Below, in pieces: positions 48,263 to 57,537 of a stretch of DNA of 64,000 nucleotides. Under the pieces are notes generated by a model that saw only the letters and a list, made by a program, of their open reading frames with translations, was not told where the DNA came from and ran no database searches. A program made the position numbers and the translations under genes. Position 1 is the first letter of the stretch. Each line of letters starts with the position of its first letter. Origin of the DNA: Propionibacteriaceae bacterium UBA7704 (GTDB lineage: Bacteria; Actinomycetota; Actinomycetes; Propionibacteriales; Propionibacteriaceae); the NCBI GenBank assembly GCA_002482525.1, contig DLGC01000020.1:112156-176155 (forward strand), read 5' to 3'.

Positions 48263-49314
48263 CGCACCCGCGAACGATCCACCGTCGAGCGGCCCCCGAA
48301 GAGCCAGCCGCGGAGGAATCCGGCCCCCCAGGCCAGGTGCATCGTGGCCAGCACCACAACATTGAGCAGTCGGTCGCTGACATGCTCGCCGCCGAGTCGC
48401 GTCAGGCCCACCACGGTGACGCCGGCCAGGTATCCCAGAATCGGTAGGTAGAGCAGCGACCAGGCCGGGGCGCTGAGCACCCCGAACAGTTGCAGCGGAA
48501 TCAGCACCACGGCGATGATCGCGGCCAGCACCACCGTCGGTGGCGGCAGGTAGCGCACCGGGGTGCTGCCTTGGCGACGGATCAGTGCCCCGCGCCACAC
48601 CCCGGTGGCGAACATCTGACGGCGCAACGCATCCCAGTTGTCACGCGGCCAATAGGTGACCTTCACCTTCGGGGTGAACAACACCCGATAGCCGGCCGCC
48701 CGGATGCGATGGTTCAACTCCCAGTCCTCTGCGCGGCGCAGTTCTTCGTCGAATCCGCCGACTGCCGCGAGCACCTCTCGGCGAAAGACCCCCAGATAGG
48801 CCGAATCGGCCTCGGTCTCCTCGTCACCGTGGTGATACACCCCGCCACCCAGACCGAAGGGGCTGTTGTAGGCCCGCGCGGTGGCCTGTTGGAAAGGCGT
48901 GCGTCCCTGGGCTTCCATGATGCCGCCCACATTCGCCGCGCCGGTGCGACGCAGAATCTCCACCATGGTGGCCGAGTAGCCGGCCGGAAGTTCGGCGTGG
49001 GCATCGACCCTGATCACCACCGGGAACTGCGAGGCGGCAATCGCAAGATTCAAGCCGATGGAGATGTCGGTCTGTGGATTGGCGACCAGCCGAACCCTGG
49101 GATCGGCGGTGAGTGCTTCGGCCACGGCATCGGTGTCGTCGCTGGAAGCACCCAGCGCCAGCACCAGTTCTTGTTCGCCGGGATAGTCCTGATCGAGGAC
49201 GGCGCGCACGGCGTGTTCCAAGTAGGCGGCTTCGTTGAGCACCGGCATCACATAGGAGACTCCGACGTCGGCGGGAAGCTCGGCCAGGCTCGGCGGCACA
49301 TCAGCGACGGTCAC
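48259..49314 (-). CDS. Family 2 glycosyltransferase, ExoA-like, membrane anchored
   Basis: A protein of 351 residues. The GT-A domain (about 1-240) reads VSYVMPVLNEAAYLEHAV, VIRVDAHAELPAGY (the DxD site appears as DAH), and a QxxRW-like region RRAEDWELNHRIRAAGYRV and RRQMFATGVWRGAL. Two or three hydrophobic segments near the C-terminus (about 245-330) anchor it. The pattern is that of ExoA-type glucosyltransferases. GTG 49314 is the start. It sits between two polyol-phosphate genes and may contribute a sugar to the same polymer. Confidence 0.85.
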   Translation of the reverse strand: MTVADVPPSLAELPADVGVSYVMPVLNEAAYLEHAVRAVLDQDYPGEQELVLALGASSDDTDAVAEALTADPRVRLVANPQTDISIGLNLAIAASQFPVVIRVDAHAELPAGYSATMVEILRRTGAANVGGIMEAQGRTPFQQATARAYNSPFGLGGGVYHHGDEETEADSAYLGVFRREVLAAVGGFDEELRRAEDWELNHRIRAAGYRVLFTPKVKVTYWPRDNWDALRRQMFATGVWRGALIRRQGSTPVRYLPPPTVVLAAIIAVVLIPLQLFGVLSAPAWSLLYLPILGYLAGVTVVGLTRLGGEHVSDRLLNVVVLATMHLAWGAGFLRGWLFGGRSTVDRSRVR

Positions 49315-49389
49315 CGCGCCATTGTCGCACCCCGCCCGGGCTGGCTCAGAATCGCGCAGCGGGTGCGGCGCAGCGATAACCTACTGGGC

Positions 49390-50322
49390 GTGATCGACTC
49401 CACGCATTGGCTGCTGACCCTGACCTGCCCCGACCGCCCCGGCATCGTGCATCAGGTGACTGGTGCGATCGTTGCTGCCAGCGGCAACATCACCGAACTG
49501 CAGCAGTTCAGCTCCACTGACTCGGGTCGATTCTTCATGCGCGTGCAGGTACAGAGTGGATTGAGCCGAGAGCAGCGGGAGCTTGCTCACGCTGCCGAGG
49601 CGATTGACGGTCTTGACGAGCGAAGCGAGAAACAGATCGGTTTTGACCGCTCGCAGTTCGAACATCGATTTGCGGCTGTCGCCAACGAACTCGGTGCAAC
49701 CTGGGTGCTGGACTATGTGGGACGCCGGCGCCGCACGCTGGTGCTGGCGTCCAAAGAGGGCCACTGCCTCAATGATCTGTTGTTCCGGCAGCGGTCGGGG
49801 TATCTGCCGATCACCATTCCGATGATCATTGCCAATCACTCTGACCTGTCGGATCTGGCGAGTTTCTACGAGGTTCCCTTCGAGGTTCATTCGGTCACCC
49901 CGGACAGCAAGGCCGAGGTGGAGCGACGCATCCTCGACGTGGTCGCCGAGCACGACATCGAACTGGTGGTGCTCGCCCGCTACATGCAGATCCTGTCCCC
50001 GGAGTTGTGTGCGGAGTTGGCCGGGCGGGCGATCAACATTCACCACTCCTTCCTGCCAGGCTTCAAAGGTGCCAATCCGTACCGGCAGGCGCATTCCCGG
50101 GGGGTGAAGCTGATCGGTGCCACCGCCCATTTCGTCACTGCTGATCTGGACGAAGGCCCGATCATCGAGCAGAACGTGCGCCGGGTCGATCACACCATGG
50201 CGGTGCCGGAGTTGGTGGCCGTCGGTCAGGAGCAGGAAAGCCGCACTCTCACCGAGGCGGTCAAGTTGTTCGCCGAACATCGGGTGCTGCTCGACGACTC
50301 CCGCACCGTGATCTTCCGCTGA
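49390..50322 (+). CDS. purU: Formyltetrahydrofolate deformylase PurU
   Basis: A protein of 310 residues. An N-terminal ACT domain (LTLTCPDRPGIVHQVTGAI) binds regulators. The C-terminal formyltransferase fold carries MIIANHSDLSDLA, the catalytic INIHHSFLPGFKGANPYRQA with Asn-x-His, and ATAHFVTADLDEGPII with the catalytic Asp. It releases formate from 10-formyl-THF and balances folate pools. GTG 49390 matches the conserved start. The stop lies directly next to the stop of the convergent M15 gene. Confidence 0.95.
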   Translation: MIDSTHWLLTLTCPDRPGIVHQVTGAIVAASGNITELQQFSSTDSGRFFMRVQVQSGLSREQRELAHAAEAIDGLDERSEKQIGFDRSQFEHRFAAVANELGATWVLDYVGRRRRTLVLASKEGHCLNDLLFRQRSGYLPITIPMIIANHSDLSDLASFYEVPFEVHSVTPDSKAEVERRILDVVAEHDIELVVLARYMQILSPELCAELAGRAINIHHSFLPGFKGANPYRQAHSRGVKLIGATAHFVTADLDEGPIIEQNVRRVDHTMAVPELVAVGQEQESRTLTEAVKLFAEHRVLLDDSRTVIFR

Positions 50323-51459
50323 TCACGAACCAGGCAGTTTGAGACGGAACCGGCCCAAGGTCTGCATGGGTGCGCCGGCGCGCGCCTCGATGTCTTCGAA
50401 GTGCCACCATTCCGAGGAAATCGGACGCAGGCCGGCATCAATGGCGTAGCGGCGCAGCTTCTTCGCTGCCGAGGTCATCTTCGGATTCAAGGGTGCGGTG
50501 CGCCAGGCGTCCCCGGTCTTGGTCCGCACCGGATAGGCGTAGGACGTCGAGGCCCTGGACAGCTCGTGGATGGGGGTCTGCATGGGCAGTTCGGTGACCG
50601 TCACCTCGGTGTAGCGGTAGTCACGCCCATTGCGAATGGTGGTGTCGGTGACTTTGCCGAGAGTGGCATCGATGGCGACTCCCAGCTGGTGGTTGGACAG
50701 GTTCAAAGCGATGAAGGACGACAAGCCCCAACCACCCCCGGTCAGGCCACTGCGAACCGTCGCATTGTCATGGGCGAGCCTGGTCAGCGTGGCGCCCACC
50801 TCATGCTGCACGTCAGCGGGCCGGAACGCCTCGTAGATCACCAATGACTGGCCGTGGTCCAGAGCTTCGGACTGCGCCACCTGAATGCGTTGGGCGACAG
50901 GGAAACGCACCGGCATGAAGTACTCACGCTGCTGCAGTTTGTCGTTGAATCCACGCGCCTGGTACAGCCGCTTGCCGGTGATCCCGGGCAGGGCCACTGC
51001 ACTGGATCGGAACACCGAGGCTTTCGAATTGCTGTTGGTGTACACGATCGAGGGAATCAGATCCGGCAAGTTGATCAACGTCAGCGACGACTTCAGCCGT
51101 CCTGAGGAGTGCTCACCGACGACGATCCAGTCGCTGCCCTTCACTGCAGTGATGGTGAACCAATCCCCGGGCGCCAACCGTCCGCCCGTAGTTCCCGATA
51201 CCTTCCGCAAAGTGATCGGTACGGCGGCGAACCCCACTGAACCCACGACCGGTAGCTCGAACTCGCCCGACGGTGCTGTCGGTTTCAGTTCCGGGGTGGA
51301 GGTGGTCGACGGTGTTGGGGTCGTCGTGACGCCGGCTGTTGGGTCGGTCGGGGCGCTCGACGGCCTACCGGCCGGTGGCGTGGTGGCACAGCCTGCGACG
51401 ACCAACAGGCTGACGGCGATGGCTGCGATCAACCCTGATCGGCCCCGATCACGCCTCAC
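50323..51459 (-). CDS. VanX-like M15 family peptidase lipoprotein
   Basis: A protein of 378 residues. A signal with lipobox (VVAGC) and a Thr/Pro-rich linker come first, then a beta-rich module (GDWFTITAVKGSDWIVVGEHSSGRL area), then the M15 catalytic domain. Zinc and catalytic residues are all present: EAFRP (Arg), SNHQLGVAID with His257 and Asp264, and SEWWHFED with Glu350 and His353. This fits D-Ala-D-Ala dipeptidase or carboxypeptidase activity on wall precursors. I chose GTG 51459 because it overlaps the TGA of the gene before it (GTGA); a longer reading reaches 51513. A paralogous but inactive copy is fused to the acyltransferase at 52412-54514. Confidence 0.85.
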   Translation of the reverse strand: MRRDRGRSGLIAAIAVSLLVVAGCATTPPAGRPSSAPTDPTAGVTTTPTPSTTSTPELKPTAPSGEFELPVVGSVGFAAVPITLRKVSGTTGGRLAPGDWFTITAVKGSDWIVVGEHSSGRLKSSLTLINLPDLIPSIVYTNSNSKASVFRSSAVALPGITGKRLYQARGFNDKLQQREYFMPVRFPVAQRIQVAQSEALDHGQSLVIYEAFRPADVQHEVGATLTRLAHDNATVRSGLTGGGWGLSSFIALNLSNHQLGVAIDATLGKVTDTTIRNGRDYRYTEVTVTELPMQTPIHELSRASTSYAYPVRTKTGDAWRTAPLNPKMTSAAKKLRRYAIDAGLRPISSEWWHFEDIEARAGAPMQTLGRFRLKLPGS

Positions 51460-52337
51460 GGGAGGACGAAGAGCTTCCGCTCCGGCGGCACCTTCACAAT
51501 CCAGTACCGCCATACCTGACTCTGCAGCAGGCTGGTCTTAGCCCTGGTCTTTGCCGGCTTGGTGGCGTTCGGGTCACGGACCAGCGCTCGACTCCCGGCG
51601 GTGTCGTACCACACGATGAAGTGACCGTGCTGGGTCCAGTTGCCCGGCTTCATGAAGGCCAGCACCCAGTTTCCCTCGGCGACAGCTGCCCGCGCCTTGG
51701 CGTGAAGCGCGCGGCGCTGAGTCGACGAGAGTTTCTGCAATTTGCGCTTGTTCAGCCGTGTCAGGGTGACGCCATAGGTGGCGGGCCACTGTGTGAAGAA
51801 GGGATCTTTCGTCTTGCCCGGCGCGGTCGTCGCAAAGCCATGGCGAAGGCTCCACTTCGCCGCGGTGGCCGGAGTCACTTGATATGAGCCGCTCGCGGTT
51901 CCCAAGGACCGGACCAGAATCGTGGCCGCGGTGAGCCCGCAGCCCGATCCGCGGACGGTGTTGCGATAGCGCGCATTCGCCCACCGCTTGTCGAACTGGT
52001 ACACCGGCCGCGGCGCCCATCGGGCGAAATAGGTGACGGTGCCGGCAACGGACGGTGCGAGAGTTGACGCGCTGATGAGGGTTCCGCCATGGGCGCGCCG
52101 GTCGGACCACCCCACGAAGACATAGCGGGAGCGTGTGGGCACGGGGAGAGCGCCGATCTTGGCACCCGGGCTCACGGTCTTGGTCGCGGTGTCCAGGTTT
52201 CCACCGTTGGGCCAAAACACCACTGTGACCTTCTCCTCAGCGGCCTGAGCGGCGGGAAGCATCGGCGCTGCGGCGAATTGAAGGCCGACGATCAGCGACA
52301 CAATGAGCAACAACCGACGCACTGCGGCAAATCTCAC
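51456..52337 (-). CDS. Secreted C39-like cysteine peptidase with an InlB-type repeat
   Basis: A protein of 293 residues. A signal peptide (LLLIVSLIVGLQFAAAP, then AAQAA) precedes a Listeria/InlB B-repeat-like module at about 36-110 (VVFWPNGGNLD, GWSDRRAHGGTL, YFARWAP). A peptidase C39_2-like domain follows: YQFDKRWANARYRN, GCGLTAATILVRSL with the catalytic Cys, GHFIVWYD with the His, and RDPN. Substrate is unknown; related proteins process or bind wall material. Its stop overlaps the start of the M15 gene. A second protein with the same peptidase domain begins the operon at 59014. Confidence 0.82.
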   Translation of the reverse strand: MRFAAVRRLLLIVSLIVGLQFAAAPMLPAAQAAEEKVTVVFWPNGGNLDTATKTVSPGAKIGALPVPTRSRYVFVGWSDRRAHGGTLISASTLAPSVAGTVTYFARWAPRPVYQFDKRWANARYRNTVRGSGCGLTAATILVRSLGTASGSYQVTPATAAKWSLRHGFATTAPGKTKDPFFTQWPATYGVTLTRLNKRKLQKLSSTQRRALHAKARAAVAEGNWVLAFMKPGNWTQHGHFIVWYDTAGSRALVRDPNATKPAKTRAKTSLLQSQVWRYWIVKVPPERKLFVLP

Positions 52338-52411
52338 AATGATCCTCCGGCCATTTCACGAAACACGCTGAATTCAGTCCGATCGCGCGTCAGCCTAACA
52401 TCGCCGCCCGG

Positions 52412-54514
52412 TCACCGGGGTGCGGTAATCATCAAACCTGATACGTCCGCCGGACGCTGCCAGGAGCGCGCCTGATGATCCTCGAAAAGCCACCAGGCCG
52501 ACGGCGATACGCTCAACCCGGCACCGCGGCAGTAGCCGATCAAGCGGCGAGCACCCTCGGTCAATGGTGCCGAGGCGGCAGGCTGCTGCGGCCCCGGTGG
52601 ATTGATCGTCGACACTGCGGCACGCGACATTTCACGAACCGAACTCGGCATGGCATATTCGTCCGCCTGGGTCGAGCGATAGGGCTCTCCCGGCGTCCAT
52701 GGCCGAACGGTTTGGGAGAGCTTGCCCAGGCTGAGTTCGAGGCGATCGCCGTACGGCGCGGAGTCGGCCGCCGACGGCAGGAACCAGGCAAGGTCCCACC
52801 CATCGCCGTCGATGCCTTCACGGACGCCCGGTTGAGCGTCGTAGGCGGCTACCAGGGATTCGGCCAACGCCTGCTGCGCAGCCTCGGGACGCCAACTGCC
52901 GTACACGATCAGCGTGTTTCCTTCCGCCAGCGCGGCCCGTTGGGCGAGTTGCACCTTCTGTGCGGTCGCCAGACTCACCGGCACGGTGGGCAAGCGGGTG
53001 GCGAAGCGGGCATTGATCCCCACAAGGTCAGCGTCCGACCACGTGCCCTGATCCAGGATCGCGGTGCCGGAACGGTAGCTCGGCGCGGTCTCGACCGACA
53101 GCACCAACGAAGGCACCACATCGGCAAGATTGATCAGCGCCGCGCGCGGGTCCAGGGCGCCACCGGAGCTCTTGGCAACCACGATCCAGGTATCGCCCTG
53201 ATCGGCGCGAATGGTGAACGGCTCACCGGCCTGCAGCGTGCCACCGGGCAGGCCAGCGGCCGGGGTCAGCCGGATCCGGGAAGTTGCGAACCCCGTGGCC
53301 CCGGCCAGGGGGGCATCGAAGGTGAGGGCGTCCAATTCACTCGCCGGCCGGCGCGACGGCGGGGAAGCCGGTGGCGTCGACGCTGGGCTGGCCGACGTAG
53401 TCAGCGTCAACGGCTGCCCAGACAGTGCCCATGCCGCCGTCGGCAGCAGCACGGCGGTCGCCAGCGCCAACCGGAAGGCGGCCGGTCCGCTGATGGTCCA
53501 GCCCCGACCCCAACTCAGAATGCGCTCTGAGACCAATCCGAAGGGGGGACGCAGCGCGAACAGATGTGCCGCTCCCAGCGCGAACGCCAGGGGCACCACC
53601 ACCGCCAGCGGAGATGCCGAGGCCCACATCGCGGTCAACGGCACCAGGGCGATCAGCGCCAGCGCGCGCAGCGACCACAGGTGCCACATGTAGATCTGCA
53701 GGGTGCGTTGGCCCACCGTGGAGAACCAGTGGTAGCCACGGGGTACCAGCAGCAACAGGCTGGCGCCCAGGATGACCGCCGAGAGGTACCACACCGCACG
53801 AAATCCAGCACCGGCCGCCGCGAAGTGGTCGAGTACTTCGTAGCTGTTTCGGGCCGAGAGCAGGCCCCGCAGCTTGAGCAGCCGCGGCCACAGGAAGGGC
53901 GCGGCGAAGGCACCGGCCAGGAGCGCCGCGGCTGCGATCTTCCAGCCGATCGAACGATCGAAGAAGCGCTGCAGCGCCTCAGGTTCCAACCGGTAGCCGA
54001 GCAGGAAGAACGGTGCGAAGCAGATGACCCGCGAGATAGTCATCACATCACCGACGAACGGCAGGTAGCCGACCGCCAGTGCCAATACGACACTGCCCAC
54101 CAATCCGGGGATCAGCGGGATCCGCGCGGCCAGCGGCACCAGCAGGTACCAGATCGCGGCAGCCAGCAGGTACCAGCTCGCGTTCGCCACCGACCACGGG
54201 GTGAAGACCACTGGCTTGCCCGCGAGGTACTCCAGCACATAGATGCCCGAATAGAGCAGCACATAGAGCAGCAGGAACTGCAGCACTCGAGCGATGCGGA
54301 AGCGTCCGTCGCTGCGGATCAAGCCTCGCGCGAACATACCGGTGACCAGCACGAACAGCGGCATGTGGAACAGATAGATGGAAAAGAACAGTCCCTGATA
54401 GACGCCGAATATCTTCGAGAACGGGTCGATGAAGTGCCCGACCACGACCAACACGATCAGGATGTACTTCAGGTTGTCGAAATAGGCGATTCGACCATGG
54501 GCAGCGCTAGTCAA
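52412..54514 (-). CDS. Membrane acyltransferase (acyltransferase 3) fused to an inactive M15-like domain
   Basis: A protein of 700 residues. Residues 1 to about 350 form an acyltransferase-3 membrane domain with about ten helices, starting RIAYFDNLKYILIVLVVVGH, where the His is the conserved catalytic one. After a Ser/Pro linker, residues of about 395-700 match the whole extracellular part of the M15 peptidase at 50323-51459 (WIVVAKSSGGAL; IVYGSWRPEAAQ; LSLGKL; SAWWLFED). The zinc His is Ala586, the zinc Asp is Glu593, the catalytic Glu is Ala673 and the last zinc His is Leu676. It should therefore bind but not cut. The start is TTG 54514, overlapping the preceding gene by eight bases; a longer reading to 54823 lies inside that gene. 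Confidence 0.85.
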   Translation of the reverse strand: MTSAAHGRIAYFDNLKYILIVLVVVGHFIDPFSKIFGVYQGLFFSIYLFHMPLFVLVTGMFARGLIRSDGRFRIARVLQFLLLYVLLYSGIYVLEYLAGKPVVFTPWSVANASWYLLAAAIWYLLVPLAARIPLIPGLVGSVVLALAVGYLPFVGDVMTISRVICFAPFFLLGYRLEPEALQRFFDRSIGWKIAAAALLAGAFAAPFLWPRLLKLRGLLSARNSYEVLDHFAAAGAGFRAVWYLSAVILGASLLLLVPRGYHWFSTVGQRTLQIYMWHLWSLRALALIALVPLTAMWASASPLAVVVPLAFALGAAHLFALRPPFGLVSERILSWGRGWTISGPAAFRLALATAVLLPTAAWALSGQPLTLTTSASPASTPPASPPSRRPASELDALTFDAPLAGATGFATSRIRLTPAAGLPGGTLQAGEPFTIRADQGDTWIVVAKSSGGALDPRAALINLADVVPSLVLSVETAPSYRSGTAILDQGTWSDADLVGINARFATRLPTVPVSLATAQKVQLAQRAALAEGNTLIVYGSWRPEAAQQALAESLVAAYDAQPGVREGIDGDGWDLAWFLPSAADSAPYGDRLELSLGKLSQTVRPWTPGEPYRSTQADEYAMPSSVREMSRAAVSTINPPGPQQPAASAPLTEGARRLIGYCRGAGLSVSPSAWWLFEDHQARSWQRPADVSGLMITAPR

Positions 54515-56474
54515 GCTGATACACCTCGGCGAGATCGGTGTAGATCCGAGCACAGTTGTTCCGGTCGTGATGGTAGAAGAAGGCCGCCACGCGCTCGCGA
54601 TATTTCGGTTCAGGTTCCGCGCCCCGGTCCAGAACCACCCACAGCGCCTCACGAAGCTCGGCCACAGTCCGCACCGCCGGACCGAAACCGTCTCGGATTG
54701 GATCGTAATCACCAATGGGATAGCTGGGCGGCAGTTCCTCCGGCAGGTAATACAGCAGTGGACGTCCCAGATAGGCCAGATCGAACTGCACGCCGGAATA
54801 ATCACTGATGGCGACGGCGGCACGCTTCAGGTGGGGAAGGTAGCCCGCCGTGGTCGATGAGGCGACCGTGACCAGGCCCGCCGCCTGCGGATCGGCCGCC
54901 ACGTGCGCGGCAAAGTCGGCTGTCTGCGAGGCCAGTGTCGGATGCACCAGAAAAGTGAGGCGAAAACCTCGCGAACGCAACCCGGCCAGCAGACCCTGAT
55001 CGGTCAGCAGCCGCGAGTAGACGGCGAAGTACTCGCTGTCGAGGAAATCCTCCGACCGAGTGCGCACCTGTCCCATGCGTGGCGCGTCATTGGCGACATA
55101 GCGTCGCCAGGTCGGGCAGAGCAGCACTTCCGGCCTGGTGTCGGGGATCAGGGTGTCGAAACGCGCCAACCCGGTAGGACGCAGCATCTCGGGCCGATAC
55201 CCGTATTCAGGTCGGCTCAGATTGGTCACCTCCACCGGCGAGGCGCAGTAATAGCGTTCAATGTTGTCGATGTGACGGGCTTGAAGCTGCGGGATGTACT
55301 GCACAGTCAGGCCGTGCTGGATGCACACCACATGGGCGGTGATCAGATTGGCGAACCAACGTCGCTCGAAGCGACTCAGGCCGCATTGTCCCAACGGATT
55401 GACCGACGTCGCCGCGATCAGGTGGGCGTGCAGGGGGTACAGCTTGCGCAGCGGCGAGGACGCGTCGACGAGGCGGAAGCCGCGTTTGAGCAGGCCGCGA
55501 GCCCCGGGAGCGTTGAGTTGAATCACATAGCGATGTTTGGCGCTTCCCGACTGTTGAGCGGCGAACTCGAAAAGGTGCTGCCCGTTGTCACCGCCCAAAT
55601 AGAGCTTGTCGTAGTAGAGCACCAGGCGACGTCCGAACCAGGGCTTGGTGAGGTGATAAAGGACCCTCAAACCGGCCTCTTTCACTTTCGCGCGTACGCC
55701 GATGCGGGACCGCGCCAATCCCGCGAATGCCGCCAACTCGCTACGCAGCAGCAGCCGGGTCGAGTGCTCGACGATCTCCAGATCACTCCGGTGAGCCCAG
55801 AGAGCGATCCCGTCGAATTCGGCGTAGCGACAACCGAAATCAGGAGCCAACCGGGCCGCTGCGGAGGAGAACTCCAACGGCACCGGGCCGTACTCGGATT
55901 CGAGGGTCCACCACAGTCGCGCACCCACGGGAAGATCGGTCAACCGAAGGGATAGGTCAAAGGCTTGGTACTCCACCAGGGGAAGTCCGAAATAGCGGAA
56001 GCTCTGGCGACGTCCCCCGTCGGGAAGGGACCAGCTGCGATCCTGACCGGACCCGGTGCAATGAACGGTGATGGTCTGACCGTCCGCCGAGGGCCAGGTG
56101 ATGAATCCGTAGACCCGCAGTTCACCGTCGATCACCATGAGACTCTTGATCTCGATCCGGGCGGGGTCAGCGCCGCCGCGCACACCGAGCAGATAACGCC
56201 GGAAGTTCTCCGGGACGCCCTGCAATCGCTGCTGGAGCAGGTCGAGATCCAGGAATTGAGTCAGGTCGGCGACCGCTGCCAGGAAGGAGTCGAGCCGGTC
56301 GTCAACCAGCAGGCGTTTGTCGTTGTCCTCAAGGTTGCGACGAAACCGCCGGTAGAGGTGACGCACCACCTCGACTTGCCGATCCCGGCCGGGGTGAGCA
56401 GCCAACTCCGCGAGCGCGTCTGCCACGAATCCGAAATACCAGTCCGGATCGTAGGGACGGTCCTCATCCGCCAT
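54507..56474 (-). CDS. CDP-glycerol glycerophosphotransferase family polymerase with N-terminal extension
   Basis: A protein of 655 residues. Residues from about 300 carry the polyol-phosphate transferase fold: VVCIQHGLTVQYIPQLQ, RPTGLARFDTLIPD, EVLLCPTWRRY, FLVHPTLA, VAISDYSGVQFDLAYLGRPLLYYLPEE, and YDPIRDGFGP. The first 300 residues are a separate region I do not recognise (DPDWYFGFVADALAELAAHPG; LRVYGFITWPSADG; LWAHRSDLEIVEHSTR), perhaps binding acceptor or partner. ATG 56474 overlaps the preceding stop by 11 bases. Its likely donor is the CDP-polyol made by the cytidylyltransferase two genes upstream. Confidence 0.85.
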   Translation of the reverse strand: MADEDRPYDPDWYFGFVADALAELAAHPGRDRQVEVVRHLYRRFRRNLEDNDKRLLVDDRLDSFLAAVADLTQFLDLDLLQQRLQGVPENFRRYLLGVRGGADPARIEIKSLMVIDGELRVYGFITWPSADGQTITVHCTGSGQDRSWSLPDGGRRQSFRYFGLPLVEYQAFDLSLRLTDLPVGARLWWTLESEYGPVPLEFSSAAARLAPDFGCRYAEFDGIALWAHRSDLEIVEHSTRLLLRSELAAFAGLARSRIGVRAKVKEAGLRVLYHLTKPWFGRRLVLYYDKLYLGGDNGQHLFEFAAQQSGSAKHRYVIQLNAPGARGLLKRGFRLVDASSPLRKLYPLHAHLIAATSVNPLGQCGLSRFERRWFANLITAHVVCIQHGLTVQYIPQLQARHIDNIERYYCASPVEVTNLSRPEYGYRPEMLRPTGLARFDTLIPDTRPEVLLCPTWRRYVANDAPRMGQVRTRSEDFLDSEYFAVYSRLLTDQGLLAGLRSRGFRLTFLVHPTLASQTADFAAHVAADPQAAGLVTVASSTTAGYLPHLKRAAVAISDYSGVQFDLAYLGRPLLYYLPEELPPSYPIGDYDPIRDGFGPAVRTVAELREALWVVLDRGAEPEPKYRERVAAFFYHHDRNNCARIYTDLAEVYQLD

Positions 56475-57537
56475 CCGCGTCACCTTCAACGAAGGCGGAC
56501 AGGGTCTGGCGGAGGCCGTCGTCCAAACCCACCACCGGCGTCCACCCGAGGGATCTGATCGCGGAAGTGTCCAGCCCGAGGTAGCCGAAATCGCTGTAGC
56601 CTCCCGGCGCGGCCGACGGGCCGGCGACCACTGTGCTGGGCTCGAGTCCGGGGACGTCCAGCTGGGCGATCCGCTGCGCAAGGTCGCGAATCGAGATCGG
56701 CTCGGTCTCGTTGGCCACGTTGAACACCCCCGGCCAGTGCCCGTTCAGGCCTGCGGCCAGGATCGCTCGGGCCGCATCCAGGACGTAGCAGTAGCCGCGC
56801 AGGGCAAGGCCGTCGCTGTTCAGCACGAGGTGCTTTCCGGCGACCCTGGCCGCGATGAAGTCGGCCATGGCCCGCCCATCGTCGTGGAGCTTCATCCCCG
56901 GTCCGTAAACGCTCGCCAATCGCAAGATCTGAAAATCCACGGCGTACTGGTGGTGATAGGCAACCAACAACGACTCCGTCATGCGTTTGCTCTCGGGATA
57001 CACATTGCGTGTGGCCAGGTGATCGAACTCCCCGACGGTCGTCTCGGTCAGCAGCCCGTTGCTGCCCTGGGCATGGCCATAGACCTCACGGCTGGAGAAG
57101 TAGCTGATGCGAGCCTGACGCGCCCGAGCGAGGTCGAGAAGGTCGAAAGCCGCCGACACATTCGCCGCAGCGATCCCGACCGGATCACGCCGGTACTCCG
57201 CCGGACTGGAGCCACCACCGGCATGGATGATCACATCGGCGTCGCCGCGGTAGCCCAGCGGCTCTCCCAAAACCTGTTGCTGCACGTCGTAGTCGACCCC
57301 GTCGAGGAACAGGGTGCACCACGAGCGAAGTGCTGCCGGATTTCGCGCCAGCAAGACCAATCGGAGCCGTTGGCCGTGTGCCCGCGAAAGCGCGGCCAGC
57401 CCCGCAGCCACGTACCGTGCGATGAGGCCGCCAGCACCGGCCAGCACGACGGTGGTGTCGCGGAACTGCCCCAGTCCGTCGGGGAACAGCGGATCAGCCG
57501 CGAGCCTGGCCAAGTCCGGTCCCATCGCCGCCCTCAT
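56464..57537 (-). CDS. Extended SDR NAD-dependent epimerase/dehydratase
   Basis: A protein of 357 residues. The nucleotide motif is TTVVLAGAGGLIARYVAAGL (GxxGxxA), the catalytic Ser region is ISYFSSREVYG, and YPESK holds Tyr and Lys. The C-terminal part (VFNVANETEPISIRDLAQRI) is typical of extended SDRs acting on nucleotide sugars. It lies between an IspD-like cytidylyltransferase and a CDP-polyol transferase, with overlaps on both sides. So it may act on a CDP-sugar or sugar phosphate rather than the usual UDP-sugar, which is inference. Confidence 0.85.
   Translation of the reverse strand: MRAAMGPDLARLAADPLFPDGLGQFRDTTVVLAGAGGLIARYVAAGLAALSRAHGQRLRLVLLARNPAALRSWCTLFLDGVDYDVQQQVLGEPLGYRGDADVIIHAGGGSSPAEYRRDPVGIAAANVSAAFDLLDLARARQARISYFSSREVYGHAQGSNGLLTETTVGEFDHLATRNVYPESKRMTESLLVAYHHQYAVDFQILRLASVYGPGMKLHDDGRAMADFIAARVAGKHLVLNSDGLALRGYCYVLDAARAILAAGLNGHWPGVFNVANETEPISIRDLAQRIAQLDVPGLEPSTVVAGPSAAPGGYSDFGYLGLDTSAIRSLGWTPVVGLDDGLRQTLSAFVEGDADGG

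Noticed and set aside
53564..54808. A 414-codon open frame on the plus strand
   Set aside because: It is antisense to the acyltransferase and polymerase genes and is very rich in Gln, Arg and His.
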